NCBI RefSeq assembly: GCF_000243155.2
Contig: NC_018017.1
Coordinates: forward strand, 3,472,001-3,536,000
Length of the DNA stretch: 64,000 nucleotides
Source: Desulfitobacterium dehalogenans ATCC 51507
GTDB lineage: Bacteria > Bacillota > Desulfitobacteriia > Desulfitobacteriales > Desulfitobacteriaceae
Direction: 5' to 3'
Positions within the stretch are counted from its first letter, which is position 1, and each line of letters begins with the position of its first letter. This document shows, piece after piece, positions 25,730-34,938 of the stretch. The notes beneath the pieces were generated by a model. That model saw only the letters and a list, made by a program, of their open reading frames with translations. It was not told where the DNA came from and did not search any database. A program made the translations under genes and the position numbers.

Positions 25730-26950
25730 TCACCCGAGAGCCTCCGGTTCCAAATAATGCTCCATCACCAAAGCGGCCGCACCGATGGAGATGGCATTCT
25801 CCTCAAAGGCTCCGCCTCGGCTGAACACCAAGTGCCCCCCTTTATCCCAATATCTTTTTCGATTGGCGGCTTCCACACAGACCTCATAGAAGAGCTTGGA
25901 ATGCAAAATGAGGGGCCCGCTCAGAACCACAAGTCCTGGATTGAGCAACTGGATGAAATTAGCCAAACCCGTACCCATCCGTACAGCGGCATTTTGCAGC
26001 ACTTGCCGGGCGGTGGTGTCATTCTCCTCAGCCTCCCGGCAGAGCTCCAGATAGGAGACCGGGAGGTCGGCATTGGGATTCCGACGGTCCCTTCCTTGGG
26101 CCATTTCCTCTGCAAAGGCTTCCATAATAGCGTAAATCGAGGAGTAGCGCTCAACGCAGCCCTGATTGCCGCAACGACACGGTCTGCCATTTACATCGAT
26201 CACTATATGGGCAAAGGTATCATCCGCATCGTTGATTGTCCTGACCAGGGTTCCTGAGGAGATGACACCGGTTCGGATTCCCACCCCGCAGTTCAGATAG
26301 ATCACACTTTTTATCCCTTTGCCTCTTCCGTAACGGGTTTCTGCCAGAACCGCTGCGTTGGCGCCGTTATCGATTATGACCGGCAAGCCCGTTCGTTCTT
26401 CCATGATGGCTTTGAGGGGGATATTCTCCCAACCCTGGGCCTCAAAGTTTTCCGGGTTGAGGATGATGCCGCTTTTGCGGTCCAAAGGCCCCACCGTACC
26501 GATCCCAACGCCGATCACATATCCGTGCTCCCGCTTTTCCAGAACCCTTCCCACCCAGTCCAGAATCCGGTTCAGGGTGGCTTCCGGGGAAGAGTTTCGG
26601 TCCATATCAAAGCGATCTTTCTCCAGAAGCTCCATTTTCAGATTGGTCAGAACAACTTGGGAGTAGAGACGGGAAATATCAATCCCGATCACATAATATC
26701 GGCGGGAATTTACATCATAGATGACCGGTTTCCGACCGCCGGTGGACTCACCGGTTTCCGTGCGGACAATGAGATCCGCCTTCTCCAGAGGGAGCATCAT
26801 CCGGTTCAAGGTGGTAAGTTTTAATCCCGCCACTTTGGCCAGCTGACTTTTAGTCATCGCTCCCTTATGCATGATCAGGCCCAATATCTTTTTAGCTTCC
26901 GGACTCAGGCTGCTTAAAAAATCTTTATAAATCAGCACTCCTGTCCTCAT
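25730..26950 (-). CDS. ROK-family transcriptional regulator/sugar kinase-like protein
   Basis: 406-aa ROK protein. An N-terminal winged helix-turn-helix (residues ~15-70, KSQLAKVAGLKLTTLNRMM) precedes a sugar-kinase fold. This has an ATP-binding IGVGIGTVGPLD region, a DNGANAAVLAE motif and the zinc motif CRCGNQGCVE. Family members (NagC, XylR, Mlc) repress sugar genes. Here it lies within a sulfate uptake and assimilation cluster, so its effector is unknown. The last residue before the stop borders the structured repeat. An upstream hairpin separates it from cysA. Confidence 0.82.
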   Translation of the reverse strand: MRTGVLIYKDFLSSLSPEAKKILGLIMHKGAMTKSQLAKVAGLKLTTLNRMMLPLEKADLIVRTETGESTGGRKPVIYDVNSRRYYVIGIDISRLYSQVVLTNLKMELLEKDRFDMDRNSSPEATLNRILDWVGRVLEKREHGYVIGVGIGTVGPLDRKSGIILNPENFEAQGWENIPLKAIMEERTGLPVIIDNGANAAVLAETRYGRGKGIKSVIYLNCGVGIRTGVISSGTLVRTINDADDTFAHIVIDVNGRPCRCGNQGCVERYSSIYAIMEAFAEEMAQGRDRRNPNADLPVSYLELCREAEENDTTARQVLQNAAVRMGTGLANFIQLLNPGLVVLSGPLILHSKLFYEVCVEAANRKRYWDKGGHLVFSRGGAFEENAISIGAAALVMEHYLEPEALG

Positions 26951-26993
26951 CTCTTTTCTCCAGAACTTTTAACCGAATTAGCAACAAGTCCGC

Positions 26994-27020
26994 AAAAAAA
27001 TATGGCGGTGCCACCCGCTT
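26994..27020 (-). terminator. T-box-like hairpin and T run between cysA and the ROK gene
   Basis: On the minus strand, AGCGGGTGGCACCGCC forms a GCGG / CCGC hairpin and is followed within four bases by TTTTTTT, a workable terminator for the cysA transcript. The core GGGTGGCACCGC equals the conserved T-box antiterminator sequence, but only 104 bp separate the two genes, too little for a full T-box leader. Confidence 0.5.
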
Positions 27021-27054
27021 TAGATGACACATCTGATGTATGTCATTTGAGATA

Positions 27055-28128
27055 TCAAATAACATAATCTTCAGGAACATACACCTTGAAATCCCGGGGC
27101 CGGAGATAGACTTTCTGCTTGGCCTTCAGCTCCAGGCTCCTATAGACCTCTTTGCTGATTTCCACTTCGATATACTCCTCGTTATCCAGGCGCTTCAGTT
27201 CCAGGTTGACGATGGGTCCCACCGCCCGGATAAAAAAAATCTCAGCGGCAATAAAGCCTTGTCCTTCATCCTCCAGGCAAATTTCAATATCATGGGGGCG
27301 GATATAGCTGACAACATCAGTCGTGCCGGTTCCGGCATGCTCCGGTGCCTCCAGTTGCAGGGAGCCCAGCTCCACTTTGCCGTCGTGCATCCGGCCGTGA
27401 AACAAATTGACATTGCCCAAGAAGTTGTAGACAAAGGGATTGGCCGGGTTGTCATAAACCTCTTCCGGGGTTCCGATCTGCTCGATCTTCCCCTCATTAA
27501 GAATGACGATGCGGTCGGCCACATCCAGGGCTTCCTCCTGATCGTGGGTCACGAAGACACTGGTGATCGGATATTCATTATGGAGCTTTCTCAGCCAGCG
27601 CCGCAGGTCTTTGCGGACTTTAGCATCCAGGGCTCCGAAGGGTTCATCCAGCAATAAAACCTTGGGCTCCACCGCGAGAGCCCGGGCCAAGGCGATTCTT
27701 TGGCGCTGACCTCCGGAAAGCTGAGCCGGATAGCGGTTAGCCAGTTCCTCCATCTTCACCAGAGCCAGCAGTTCCTGAACCTTTTGGCGAATCACTTCGT
27801 TGCCGGGGCGGAGCTTGGCCGGTCGAACCTTTAAGCCAAAGGCGATATTTTCAAAGACGGTCATGTTTTTAAAAAGGGCATAATGCTGAAACACAAAGCC
27901 CACTTTGCGGTCCTGGGTGCTTTTCTCCGTATTGTCCTCTCCGTCAAAAATAATGCTGCCGGTGTTCGGAGGTTCCAGGCCAGCGATAATCCGAAGCAGG
28001 GTGGTTTTGCCGGAACCGGAAGGGCCGAGCAGAGCCACCAGCTCTCCAGTATTGATCTTCAGATTGAGTTCGTGCAAAGCCGTAAAAGAATCAAAGGTCT
28101 TGCTGACCTGGCAAACTTCGATACTCAT
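27055..28128 (-). CDS. cysA: Sulfate ABC transporter ATP-binding protein
   Basis: 357-aa ABC ATPase energising sulfate/thiosulfate import. It shows Walker [10 protein letters not shown], the Q-loop QHYALFKN, the signature LSGGQRQR, Walker [13 protein letters not shown] and the H-loop switch [15 protein letters not shown] ~120-residue C-terminal regulatory domain of the CysA kind follows. The start ATG overlaps the cysW stop by four bases. It works with CysT, CysW and the sulfate-binding lipoprotein encoded upstream. Confidence 0.92.
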   Translation of the reverse strand: MSIEVCQVSKTFDSFTALHELNLKINTGELVALLGPSGSGKTTLLRIIAGLEPPNTGSIIFDGEDNTEKSTQDRKVGFVFQHYALFKNMTVFENIAFGLKVRPAKLRPGNEVIRQKVQELLALVKMEELANRYPAQLSGGQRQRIALARALAVEPKVLLLDEPFGALDAKVRKDLRRWLRKLHNEYPITSVFVTHDQEEALDVADRIVILNEGKIEQIGTPEEVYDNPANPFVYNFLGNVNLFHGRMHDGKVELGSLQLEAPEHAGTGTTDVVSYIRPHDIEICLEDEGQGFIAAEIFFIRAVGPIVNLELKRLDNEEYIEVEISKEVYRSLELKAKQKVYLRPRDFKVYVPEDYVI

Positions 28129-28949
28129 GATTTTTCCTCCATCCGTTTGATTTTCCAGCCGGCAATATTTTTCACCAGGAGGTTGATGATGGCGATCACG
28201 GTTAACAGGGTGGCTACCGCAAAAGCAGCGGAAAACTGATATTCGTTATACAGGATCTCCACATGGAGGGACATGGTATTGGTCAGTCCCCGGATATGTC
28301 CGGAGACCACAGAGACCGCCCCGAATTCCCCGGCCGCTCTGGCTGCCGTCAGAATGATGCCATAAAGCAGAGCCCATTTGATATTGGGCAGGGTAATGCT
28401 CAGAAAGGTCTGCCAGCCGCTGGCCCCCAGGGTCAAAGCCGCTTCCTCTTCCGCTGTTCCCTGGGCCTCCATCAGCGGAATCAACTCCCGGGCCACGAAA
28501 GGCAGGGTGACAAACAAGGTCGCCAAAATGATCCCAGGGGGGGCAAAAATGATCTTCAGTCCCCAGGCCGTCAAAAACGGAGCCAGCAGGCTATGAGTGG
28601 TGCTGAACAGCAGCACGAAGATCAGGCCCGCAACCACGGGGGAAATGGCAAAGGGCAGATCGATCAGGGTTAGGAGCAAATTTTTGCCTTTAAACTGAAA
28701 CTTAGCCACTGCCCAGGCGGCCACCAAGCCAAAAACTGTATTGACAGGCACCGCGATCCCTACGGTGAGAAGGGTCAGCTGAATGGCTTTCAGGGCCATC
28801 GGGTCCTGAATAGCGGCCAGGTAGACCCCCGCTCCCTTTTCAAAAGCCCTGGTGAACACCAGGATCAGGGGCAAAATCAGCATGGTGATAAAAAACAACA
28901 AAGCAATGCCGGTCAGCAGCCACTGAATCCCGTCCTTATTACTCTTCAT
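28125..28949 (-). CDS. cysW: Sulfate ABC transporter permease CysW
   Basis: 274-aa inner-membrane permease with six predicted helices. The EAA-like cytoplasmic loop that contacts the ATPase reads [22 protein letters not shown]. Sequence features such as [17 protein letters not shown] and [17 protein letters not shown] are typical of CysW. It overlaps cysA and is separated from cysT by 15 bp, consistent with one operon and a CysT-CysW heterodimer. Confidence 0.92.
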   Translation of the reverse strand: MKSNKDGIQWLLTGIALLFFITMLILPLILVFTRAFEKGAGVYLAAIQDPMALKAIQLTLLTVGIAVPVNTVFGLVAAWAVAKFQFKGKNLLLTLIDLPFAISPVVAGLIFVLLFSTTHSLLAPFLTAWGLKIIFAPPGIILATLFVTLPFVARELIPLMEAQGTAEEEAALTLGASGWQTFLSITLPNIKWALLYGIILTAARAAGEFGAVSVVSGHIRGLTNTMSLHVEILYNEYQFSAAFAVATLLTVIAIINLLVKNIAGWKIKRMEEKS

Positions 28950-28964
28950 CCTTCTCTCCCCTTA

Positions 28965-29813
28965 TCAGCCTTTATCCCGGTTGCCCGCCCACCACTGAAT
29001 GAGATTGATCACCAGCAGCATGAGAAAGGAGATCACCAGCATCACGGCGGCGATGGCCGTACCACCGGCATAATCGTATTGTTCCAGCTTGGTCCGGATC
29101 AGCAGGGGGGTGATTTCCGTATACATGGGCATATTGCCGGAAATAAAGACCACAGAGCCATATTCCCCCAGAGAGCGGGCAAAAGCCAGGGCGAAGCCGG
29201 TGATGACCGCCGGCAGCAGAACCGGTAAAATCACTTTGCGGAAGGTCTGAAACCGGGTAGCTCCCAAACAGGCTGCCGCTTCTTCCACTTCCCGGTCCAT
29301 GCTCTGCAGAACCGGCTGAACAGTCCTCACTACAAAGGGCAGGCTGATAAAAATCAGGGCGATGGTAATTCCCAAAGGGGTATAGGCGATTTTCAGTCCC
29401 AGGGGCTCAAAGAGCCGGCCGATCCAGCCATTAGGGCCATAAAGAGTGGTCAGGGAAATACCGGCCACTGCCGTGGGCAGCGCAAAGGGCAGATCGATCA
29501 AGCCATCGACGATTTTCTTGCCCGGAAAGGTATACCGTTCCAGAACCCAGGCCAACAGCAGTCCGAAGATCGCGTTAACTGCGGCCGCCAAAAAGGAAGC
29601 GCCGAAGGATACCTTCAGGGAGGCCAGGACTCTGGCTGATAGGACAATCTCCATGAATTTCCCCCAACCCAGCTGAGAGCTGTTCAGGAACACCATGGTG
29701 ATGGGGATGAAGACCAGGAAGCTGAGATACATCAAAGACAAACCCATGGTGATCCCGAATCCCGGAAGGACGCTGTAGTGTTTCAGACTGAAGCGGGAGA
29801 ACGATGTCCGCAT
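28965..29813 (-). CDS. cysT: Sulfate ABC transporter permease CysT
   Basis: 282-aa permease with six predicted helices and an [18 protein letters not shown] loop. The motif [17 protein letters not shown] is the CysT counterpart of the CysW motif. It pairs with CysW. It is the second gene of the transport operon, about 60 bp after the binding-protein stop codon. Confidence 0.92.
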   Translation of the reverse strand: MRTSFSRFSLKHYSVLPGFGITMGLSLMYLSFLVFIPITMVFLNSSQLGWGKFMEIVLSARVLASLKVSFGASFLAAAVNAIFGLLLAWVLERYTFPGKKIVDGLIDLPFALPTAVAGISLTTLYGPNGWIGRLFEPLGLKIAYTPLGITIALIFISLPFVVRTVQPVLQSMDREVEEAAACLGATRFQTFRKVILPVLLPAVITGFALAFARSLGEYGSVVFISGNMPMYTEITPLLIRTKLEQYDYAGGTAIAAVMLVISFLMLLVINLIQWWAGNRDKG

Positions 29814-29875
29814 GGTTTCACCTCATCAAACAGGATGGGCCGGTTCCGGACTCCTGGTCCGGAACCGCCTTAGGC

Positions 29876-30955
29876 TTATTTTTCTACATAAATTTGATCA
29901 AAGACGCCGCCGTCGGCGAAATGCTCCTGCTGGGCTTTGGCCCAGCCACCGAACACATCATCAATCGTGATGAGATTGATTTGTGGGAACTGATCGGCAT
30001 ATTTTTGGGCCACAGCTTCATTTCTGGGTCGGTAGAAGTTCTTGGCGGCGATTTCCTGGCCTTCATCACTGTAGAGATAGTCCAGATAAGCTTCCGCCAC
30101 TTCCCGGGTGCCTTTCTTGTCTACCACGGAATCCACTACCGTTACCGGCGGCTCAGCCAGGATGCTGAGGGTAGGAACCACAATTTCAAATTTATCCTCC
30201 CCGAATTCCCTCAAGGAGAGGAAGGCCTCATTTTCCCAGGCCAGCAGCACGTCACCGATCCCCCGCTCCACAAAGGTTGTGGTGGAGCCCCGGGCCCCTG
30301 AATCCAGTACCGGTACGTTTTTATAGAGAGCTTTAATAAATTCTTTGGCTTTTTGAGCATCATTATTATTGTGTTCCAAGGCATAGGCCCAGGCCGCCAG
30401 GTAATTCCAACGAGCACCCCCGGAGGTTTTCGGGTTGGGAGTGATCACGGATACTCCCGGCTGCACCAGGTCATTCCAGTCCTTAATGTTTTTAGGGTTG
30501 CCCTTCTTCACCAGAAAGACAATGGTGGAGGTGTAGGGCGTCGAATTGTCGGGCAGACGTTTTTGCCATTCCGGATTGAGCAGGCCCTTTTGAGAGTTGA
30601 TGGAGTCGATATCATAGGCCAGCGCCAAAGTGACCACATCCGCTTCATTGCCGTCAATAACCGTTCTGGCCTGACTGCCCGAGCCGCCATGGGACTGCTG
30701 GATGGTCACATCCTGGCCGGTTTTCTCTTTCCAGTACTTGCTGAAAGCCGTATTGTATTCCTGATAAAGCTCACGGGTAGGATCATAGGAGACATTAAGC
30801 AGGGACACCGGCGGTTTGCTGCCGGCGGCTGTATCGGCAGGTGTCGCGTTGCCGCCACAGCCGGTCAGAGCAACAATCAACGCCGCAATCAGGACGCCTG
30901 TGCCGAATTTTTTCCTGGCCACAGATTTTGCTTTCAGGTTCTCGAATTTTTCCAC
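29876..30955 (-). CDS. sbp: Sulfate-binding lipoprotein
   Basis: 359-aa substrate-binding protein. A basic N-terminus and hydrophobic stretch end in the lipobox LTGC (cysteine near residue 33), so it is membrane-anchored outside the cell. The mature part begins with [17 protein letters not shown], followed by [14 protein letters not shown] and [13 protein letters not shown], signatures of the Sbp/CysP family that bind sulfate or thiosulfate. It is the first gene of the uptake operon, behind a promoter overlapped by an inverted repeat. Specificity for sulfate rather than molybdate is inferred from family motifs and neighbours. Confidence 0.92.
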   Translation of the reverse strand: MEKFENLKAKSVARKKFGTGVLIAALIVALTGCGGNATPADTAAGSKPPVSLLNVSYDPTRELYQEYNTAFSKYWKEKTGQDVTIQQSHGGSGSQARTVIDGNEADVVTLALAYDIDSINSQKGLLNPEWQKRLPDNSTPYTSTIVFLVKKGNPKNIKDWNDLVQPGVSVITPNPKTSGGARWNYLAAWAYALEHNNNDAQKAKEFIKALYKNVPVLDSGARGSTTTFVERGIGDVLLAWENEAFLSLREFGEDKFEIVVPTLSILAEPPVTVVDSVVDKKGTREVAEAYLDYLYSDEGQEIAAKNFYRPRNEAVAQKYADQFPQINLITIDDVFGGWAKAQQEHFADGGVFDQIYVEK

Positions 30956-30984
30956 TTTTACTTCCCCCTTAGATTTACTAATAT

Positions 30985-31022
30985 ATAGTATTCCTATAGA
31001 TTTTGTTAAATTCTAATAGGAA
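30985..31022 (-). promoter_or_regulatory. sbp promoter with overlapping inverted repeat
   Basis: On the minus strand, TTAACA (31004-31009) and a TATATA/TATATT stretch near 30983-30990 form a plausible promoter. The -35 lies inside an inverted repeat whose arms are TTCCTATAGA (30991-31000) and TCTAATAGGAA (31012-31022), suited to binding a repressor such as a cysteine-metabolism regulator. The regulator is not identified. Confidence 0.5.
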
Positions 31023-31276
31023 CTTTTAACCAAGTCAATAGGTTTTGGAAAAAATATAATAATTTCTATCTATTTACTCGGCTATAAAAGTATAAAAATT
31101 CCCTCACCATCTCTTCGTGACGAGCGTTACTCTTTAAACCACTGAGAGCAGCAGTGATTAGTATTAAAGAAAACCCGGCTTCGCTGAGCCTTTAATGCAT
31201 ACCTCCAGTGAGGCGGAGTCGTTGGTTGCCCTTATGCTTAGAAAGTATATAGCGCAAGCTTATACTTTCTGATAGT
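31023..31276. other. Intergenic region with a 10-bp hairpin
   Basis: Gap between the sbp promoter and the end of the fla/che operon. It contains a perfect hairpin AGAAAGTATA (31240-31249) / TATACTTTCT (31261-31270). I see no ORF with a ribosome-binding site. Confidence 0.45.
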
Positions 31277-31320
31277 AAAAAAAAATCAGGTCGCATGATG
31301 TACATGCGCCTGATTTTTTT
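31277..31320 (-). terminator. Terminator of the fla/che operon
   Basis: Long stem around AAATCAGG(T)CGCATG / CATGCGCCTGATTT with A- and T-runs outside. It overlaps the stop codon of the last gene (lytic transglycosylase) and ends the ~31-kb flagellar transcript. Confidence 0.9.
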
Positions 31321-32167
31321 ATGCTTGTGTATCTACTTTTCCTAGTGCAGAGAGTATTTTTTTCACGTAATTTTGCGTTTCTTTATAAGGCGGAATCCCG
31401 TTGTATTTATCCACCGCTCCTGGACCTGCATTGTAGCCCGCTAGAGCAAAGGCGATATTTCCCTTAAATCTCTCCAACAAATCCTTTAAAAAACGGGTAC
31501 CCCCATCAAGATTCTGGGCCGGATCAAAAGGATCCGTCACGCCATAAGTCTTTGCCGTACCAGGCATCAGCTGCATTAAACCCATAGCTCCCGCTGAGGA
31601 CACCGCATTGGGGTTAAAACTGGATTCGGCCATGACCACCTGCCGGATCAGGTTCGTATCAATCCCATGCCGCTGACCTGCTTCCGCGATAAGCTGTTCC
31701 ATGGCCGGCTGATCAGCACGGTAATCCGAACTCCGCTGAGAACTTAAGGAGTTCACTTGGAGAGAGTTCATTATACCGGAGTAAGGATTATATGCCGAAG
31801 TCGAAGAGGTCCATGAATTTTGCCCCATTCCGGTAAGGCTCATGGATGAGAGAAGATTTTCAGATAAAAGAGAATCCTTTCCGGAAAAAAGATTTCCGAG
31901 TAACATTGCGGCAAGAAGTTGTGAATTCTCAGTTGACTGAGACCCTTGCTCAGAACCGGACCCTAATTCTTGTCCAGCAAAAGCTTCCAATGCTAATCCT
32001 GAGCTGGAGCCGAAGCCATCATTTCCTGAAAGGGCGGACTGGAGCAATGTGGCAAAGAGGAGGGCTTGGGAGCCATCCTTGTTTCCAAACTCACTCCTTG
32101 AAGTATCCTGCCAGGCCTGATTCATGCTTTGAAGCTGGTAAAGCAGCAATAGTTCTGCCGTATTCAC
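31319..32167 (-). CDS. Lytic transglycosylase (SLT domain)
   Basis: 282-aa protein. The first ~150 residues are low-complexity and Ser/Gly/Asn/Leu-rich. Residues ~155-275 form a goose-type SLT lytic transglycosylase domain with the catalytic glutamate in [21 protein letters not shown] and the [10 protein letters not shown] motif. It would open peptidoglycan for the flagellar rod. No classical signal peptide is obvious, so export may use the flagellar apparatus, as for FlgJ (inference). It is the final gene of the fla/che operon. Confidence 0.85.
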   Translation of the reverse strand: MNTAELLLLYQLQSMNQAWQDTSRSEFGNKDGSQALLFATLLQSALSGNDGFGSSSGLALEAFAGQELGSGSEQGSQSTENSQLLAAMLLGNLFSGKDSLLSENLLSSMSLTGMGQNSWTSSTSAYNPYSGIMNSLQVNSLSSQRSSDYRADQPAMEQLIAEAGQRHGIDTNLIRQVVMAESSFNPNAVSSAGAMGLMQLMPGTAKTYGVTDPFDPAQNLDGGTRFLKDLLERFKGNIAFALAGYNAGPGAVDKYNGIPPYKETQNYVKKILSALGKVDTQA

Positions 32168-32186
32168 TGATTATCCCCTCCTGATA

Positions 32187-32642
32187 TCAAACGAGCTTAG
32201 CAATTCCCTCAAGCTCATCTTTGTCTAAAATCTTGTCAGGAATCAACACCATGATAATACGGTCGGGAAGATTCACGATACCGCCAATAAATGGAGCTGT
32301 CACTAAGGGAGGCGGCGGTGCTATATTGTCTAAGATACGAACCTCTCTCACCTGGTCGACCGCAAATCCCACCAGCTCGCCATTAACTTCTGTAATCAAG
32401 GCAAAGTCTTCCTTGGCGGCTTCCGCGTCCTTGGCAACGGTCCGGCTCTTTTCCACACCAAAACGAACATGTAAATCAATCAATGGAATCGCCGACCCCC
32501 GCAGATTGATTAATCCCTTGACACAGTCGGGTGCCTTGGGAATCGGGCGAATATCCCCCAACCGGGTAATTTCTCTGACGATCTCAATGGGCATTCCATA
32601 CTCTTCCTGGCCTAGTCCGAATATGACCACTTGATTTCCCAT
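32187..32642 (-). CDS. CheW-like chemotaxis coupling protein (second copy)
   Basis: 151-aa CheW-domain protein linking receptors and CheA. It has the family pattern FGLGQEEYGMPIEIVREI near the N-terminus, IRPIPKAPDCVKGLINLRGSAIPLIDL in the middle and the V-x-x-V-x-E segment. The start at 32642 has GAGGAAG upstream; the GTG at 32651 lies inside that site. This is one of two cheW-like genes in the operon, the other being next to cheA. An acidic/Ala-rich insertion around residue 88 distinguishes it. Confidence 0.87.
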   Translation of the reverse strand: MGNQVVIFGLGQEEYGMPIEIVREITRLGDIRPIPKAPDCVKGLINLRGSAIPLIDLHVRFGVEKSRTVAKDAEAAKEDFALITEVNGELVGFAVDQVREVRILDNIAPPPPLVTAPFIGGIVNLPDRIIMVLIPDKILDKDELEGIAKLV

Positions 32643-32660
32643 GATAGCCACTTCCTCACT

Positions 32661-33416
32661 TTATACAATTCTACCAATTTCATTAACAGCCTTTTCTAAA
32701 GTTGCATCATGGGTTTGGATCACCTTTTGATTGGCTTCATAGGCTCTCATTACCGTGATCATCTTAACCATTTGGCTTGGCAAATTCACATTGGAGCCCT
32801 CCAGAGTACCCTGAAGCACGGCCTCATTACCGGCAAACTCTTGTACCGGCTGATTAGAGGCATACAGGGACTGCCCTTCACGAAGAAGGCCGACCGCCGG
32901 GACTTGCACCAATCGCAAGCGATCTATAGTGACTCCCTGATCGGTAATTCTCCCCTGAGCATCCACTTGGAAATCCTTACTTAACGGTCCAATAGGTCCC
33001 TCTTCACCAAGAACAGGATAGCCATCGGCTGTTTGCAGAATTCCTTCAGAATTCAGTTGCAGCTGTCCATTACGGGTATAGCGCTCACCGTTAGGGGTAT
33101 CCACCACCAAGAAAGCTTCCTCCGAAATGATGGCCAGATCTGTAGGGATGCCCGTAGTTTGCAGAACTCCCTGAACATTCATCCTAGTAACCTGATCGAC
33201 GACAACCCCGGTACCTATACCACCGATTAGTGTATTGCCCGGGATTTCGTTTTGCGTGCTTGTTCTCATCATAAGCATTTCGGGAAAGGCTTTATTGCTG
33301 GACTCCTCCCTTTTATAACCCGGAGTCCTGATATTTGCGACGTTATCCGCGATAATCTCGCTTTGGGTTTGAGCAGCAAGCATTCCCGCTGCCCCTGTAT
33401 ATAATCCTTTAATCAT
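32661..33416 (-). CDS. Flagellar rod/hook-basal body protein, FlgF/FlgG-like
   Basis: 251-aa axial protein. The N-terminal rod motif reads MIKGLYTGAAGMLAAQ...IADNVANIRTPGYKR, and the C-terminal coiled coil ends ...MVKMITVMRAYEANQKVIQTHDATLEKAVNEI. Such proteins form the rod and are exported by the flagellar type III apparatus. Compared with the longer neighbour at 33864 it is shorter and FlgF-like; FlhO/FlhP naming in Bacilli may be more appropriate. It is downstream of flgB. Confidence 0.82.
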   Translation of the reverse strand: MIKGLYTGAAGMLAAQTQSEIIADNVANIRTPGYKREESSNKAFPEMLMMRTSTQNEIPGNTLIGGIGTGVVVDQVTRMNVQGVLQTTGIPTDLAIISEEAFLVVDTPNGERYTRNGQLQLNSEGILQTADGYPVLGEEGPIGPLSKDFQVDAQGRITDQGVTIDRLRLVQVPAVGLLREGQSLYASNQPVQEFAGNEAVLQGTLEGSNVNLPSQMVKMITVMRAYEANQKVIQTHDATLEKAVNEIGRIV

Positions 33417-33456
33417 GGATCGTCACCTTCATCATCTTTCTATAGCACAAATCGTT

Positions 33457-33858
33457 TTACTTTTGGGTGATCACGGTACGCAGATGGGACAATTGAGCAG
33501 AAATTGCCCGGGTGACGGAATTATAATAAATCCCATTTTCAGCCACATTGACCATTTCCTTATCGATATCCACATTATTGCCGTCGTTTCGATAGGTCGT
33601 TCCTTGATCTTGCACAACCCCACTGGAATTAAATCCAGGTTTTTGGAGATGGCGCTCTGATGTCACTTTAAGGGGAAGTTCCTCTCCAGTCTGACCCATA
33701 GCTTCGCCAAGAAGCAGGTCAAAATCCACATCAGAACGTTTAAAATCCGGGGTATCCACATTGGCAACATTATTCGCCAGGACTTTATACCTCAGACTGG
33801 ACGCATCAAGGCTCTTTTCCAAAATACTCATAACCGGTGTATTCAACCAATCCGACAT
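33457..33858 (-). CDS. flgB: Flagellar basal-body rod protein FlgB
   Basis: 133-aa proximal rod protein with the N-terminal motif LASNxVAN form (VLANNVANVDTPDFKR) and the C-terminal GNNVDIDKEMVNVAENGIYYNSVTRAIS segment typical of FlgB. Firmicute operons normally start flgB-flgC-fliE, whereas here flgC lies about 24 kb upstream in the same transcript. It sits between two FlgG/FlgF-like genes. Confidence 0.9.
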   Translation of the reverse strand: MSDWLNTPVMSILEKSLDASSLRYKVLANNVANVDTPDFKRSDVDFDLLLGEAMGQTGEELPLKVTSERHLQKPGFNSSGVVQDQGTTYRNDGNNVDIDKEMVNVAENGIYYNSVTRAISAQLSHLRTVITQK

Positions 33859-33863
33859 CTAAT

Positions 33864-34853
33864 TTACCTCCTTAAGGAGTTAGCCATGCTCCACATTTGG
33901 TCCCCGTTGGTAATCATACGAGCATTGAGCTGATAGGCTCTCTGCACCTGGATCATCTCCGTCATGGCTGAAGCAAGGTTCACATTGGATTGCTCCAAGG
34001 ATTGGGTCTTGAGCTTACCCAAGGTCCGTTCTTCCACTTGGCTGCCCGGCGCACCAACCAATTCGTCCCCGGTCACCCCGGCCGCGTCGGGAGCAAAATA
34101 GAGATTATCCCCGTCCCTGACTAACCCTTCCGGATTAGCAAAGGTAATTATATTGATTTGTCCAAGGATCTCCCGGTTGCCATCGATGGTGGCACTAAGA
34201 ACGCCCTCCGTGCTGATCTGGATGTCTTCAGCCCCTTCCGGAACGGCAAAGGCTGTGGGTAAAATATCTCCATTCCAATCCAAGGGACGGCCCAATTCAT
34301 CCATATCAATCGGCCCTACCGGATACCCTTCTCCTTCCGGGTCATTGACCACAACCCGACCCAACACTCTTTCCTCTTCATCGATAAATCCCGTGATATT
34401 GCCTGTCTCATCAACATACAAATCCATAGCGTCGGCTGGAATCTTTACTTCCAAAATATAGCCGTCGGAATTAACCAATTTGCCTTGACCGTCCAGCTCA
34501 AAGTTTCCCACCCGGGTATAGCGGCTCTCCCCATTAGCTGTCCGCACAGGGAAGAAGCCTTCCCCGTCAATAGCCAGATCAAAGGGGTTCTCCGTCTCCC
34601 GGATGATTCCCTGCCGATAATCCGTACTTATAGCCGGATAAATCACACCGGCCCCCACATCGATCCGCTCTCCCACAGGCTGTCCGTTAAATTCACGTTC
34701 AGCCGGCCGCATTTCCGCAGCCAAAGCTTCGGCGAAATTCACCCGCTGAGCCTTATATCCCGGCGTATTGACATTAGCCATATTATTGCCCAGTATATCC
34801 AAAGCTGTCTGCTGAGCCCGGACCCCGGTAGCCGCCGTATTCAAAATGCGCAA
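33864..34853 (-). CDS. flgG: Flagellar basal-body rod protein FlgG (distal rod)
   Basis: 329-aa axial protein. Its N-terminus RILNTAATGVRAQQTALDILGNNMANVNTPGYKAQR and C-terminus SNVNLASAMTEMIQVQRAYQLNARM are FlgG hallmarks. A central domain of ~190 residues is longer than usual for FlgG (about 260 aa in many bacteria) and Asp/Glu-rich. The start is TTG, eight bases after GGAGG. It is encoded next to flgB and downstream of flgE. Confidence 0.87.
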   Translation of the reverse strand: MRILNTAATGVRAQQTALDILGNNMANVNTPGYKAQRVNFAEALAAEMRPAEREFNGQPVGERIDVGAGVIYPAISTDYRQGIIRETENPFDLAIDGEGFFPVRTANGESRYTRVGNFELDGQGKLVNSDGYILEVKIPADAMDLYVDETGNITGFIDEEERVLGRVVVNDPEGEGYPVGPIDMDELGRPLDWNGDILPTAFAVPEGAEDIQISTEGVLSATIDGNREILGQINIITFANPEGLVRDGDNLYFAPDAAGVTGDELVGAPGSQVEERTLGKLKTQSLEQSNVNLASAMTEMIQVQRAYQLNARMITNGDQMWSMANSLRR

Positions 34854-34938
34854 ATCCTGCGCCTCCTCTCAGAAAAGAAATGCCGAAAAGGACTTGGGTA
34901 TAAGGCTTTACCCTTATACCTAAGTCCTAGGCGTATGA

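Noticed and set aside
26994-27150. A functional T-box riboswitch before the ROK gene
   Set aside because: Only the core 12-mer matches; the specifier stem would have to lie within cysA coding sequence.
27040-27657. 205-codon plus-strand frame opposite cysA
   Set aside because: It is a mirror frame of the cysA C-terminal half with no recognisable domain.
30353-30988. 211-codon plus-strand frame opposite sbp
   Set aside because: It overlaps the signal-peptide-bearing sbp gene on the other strand and has no domain signature.
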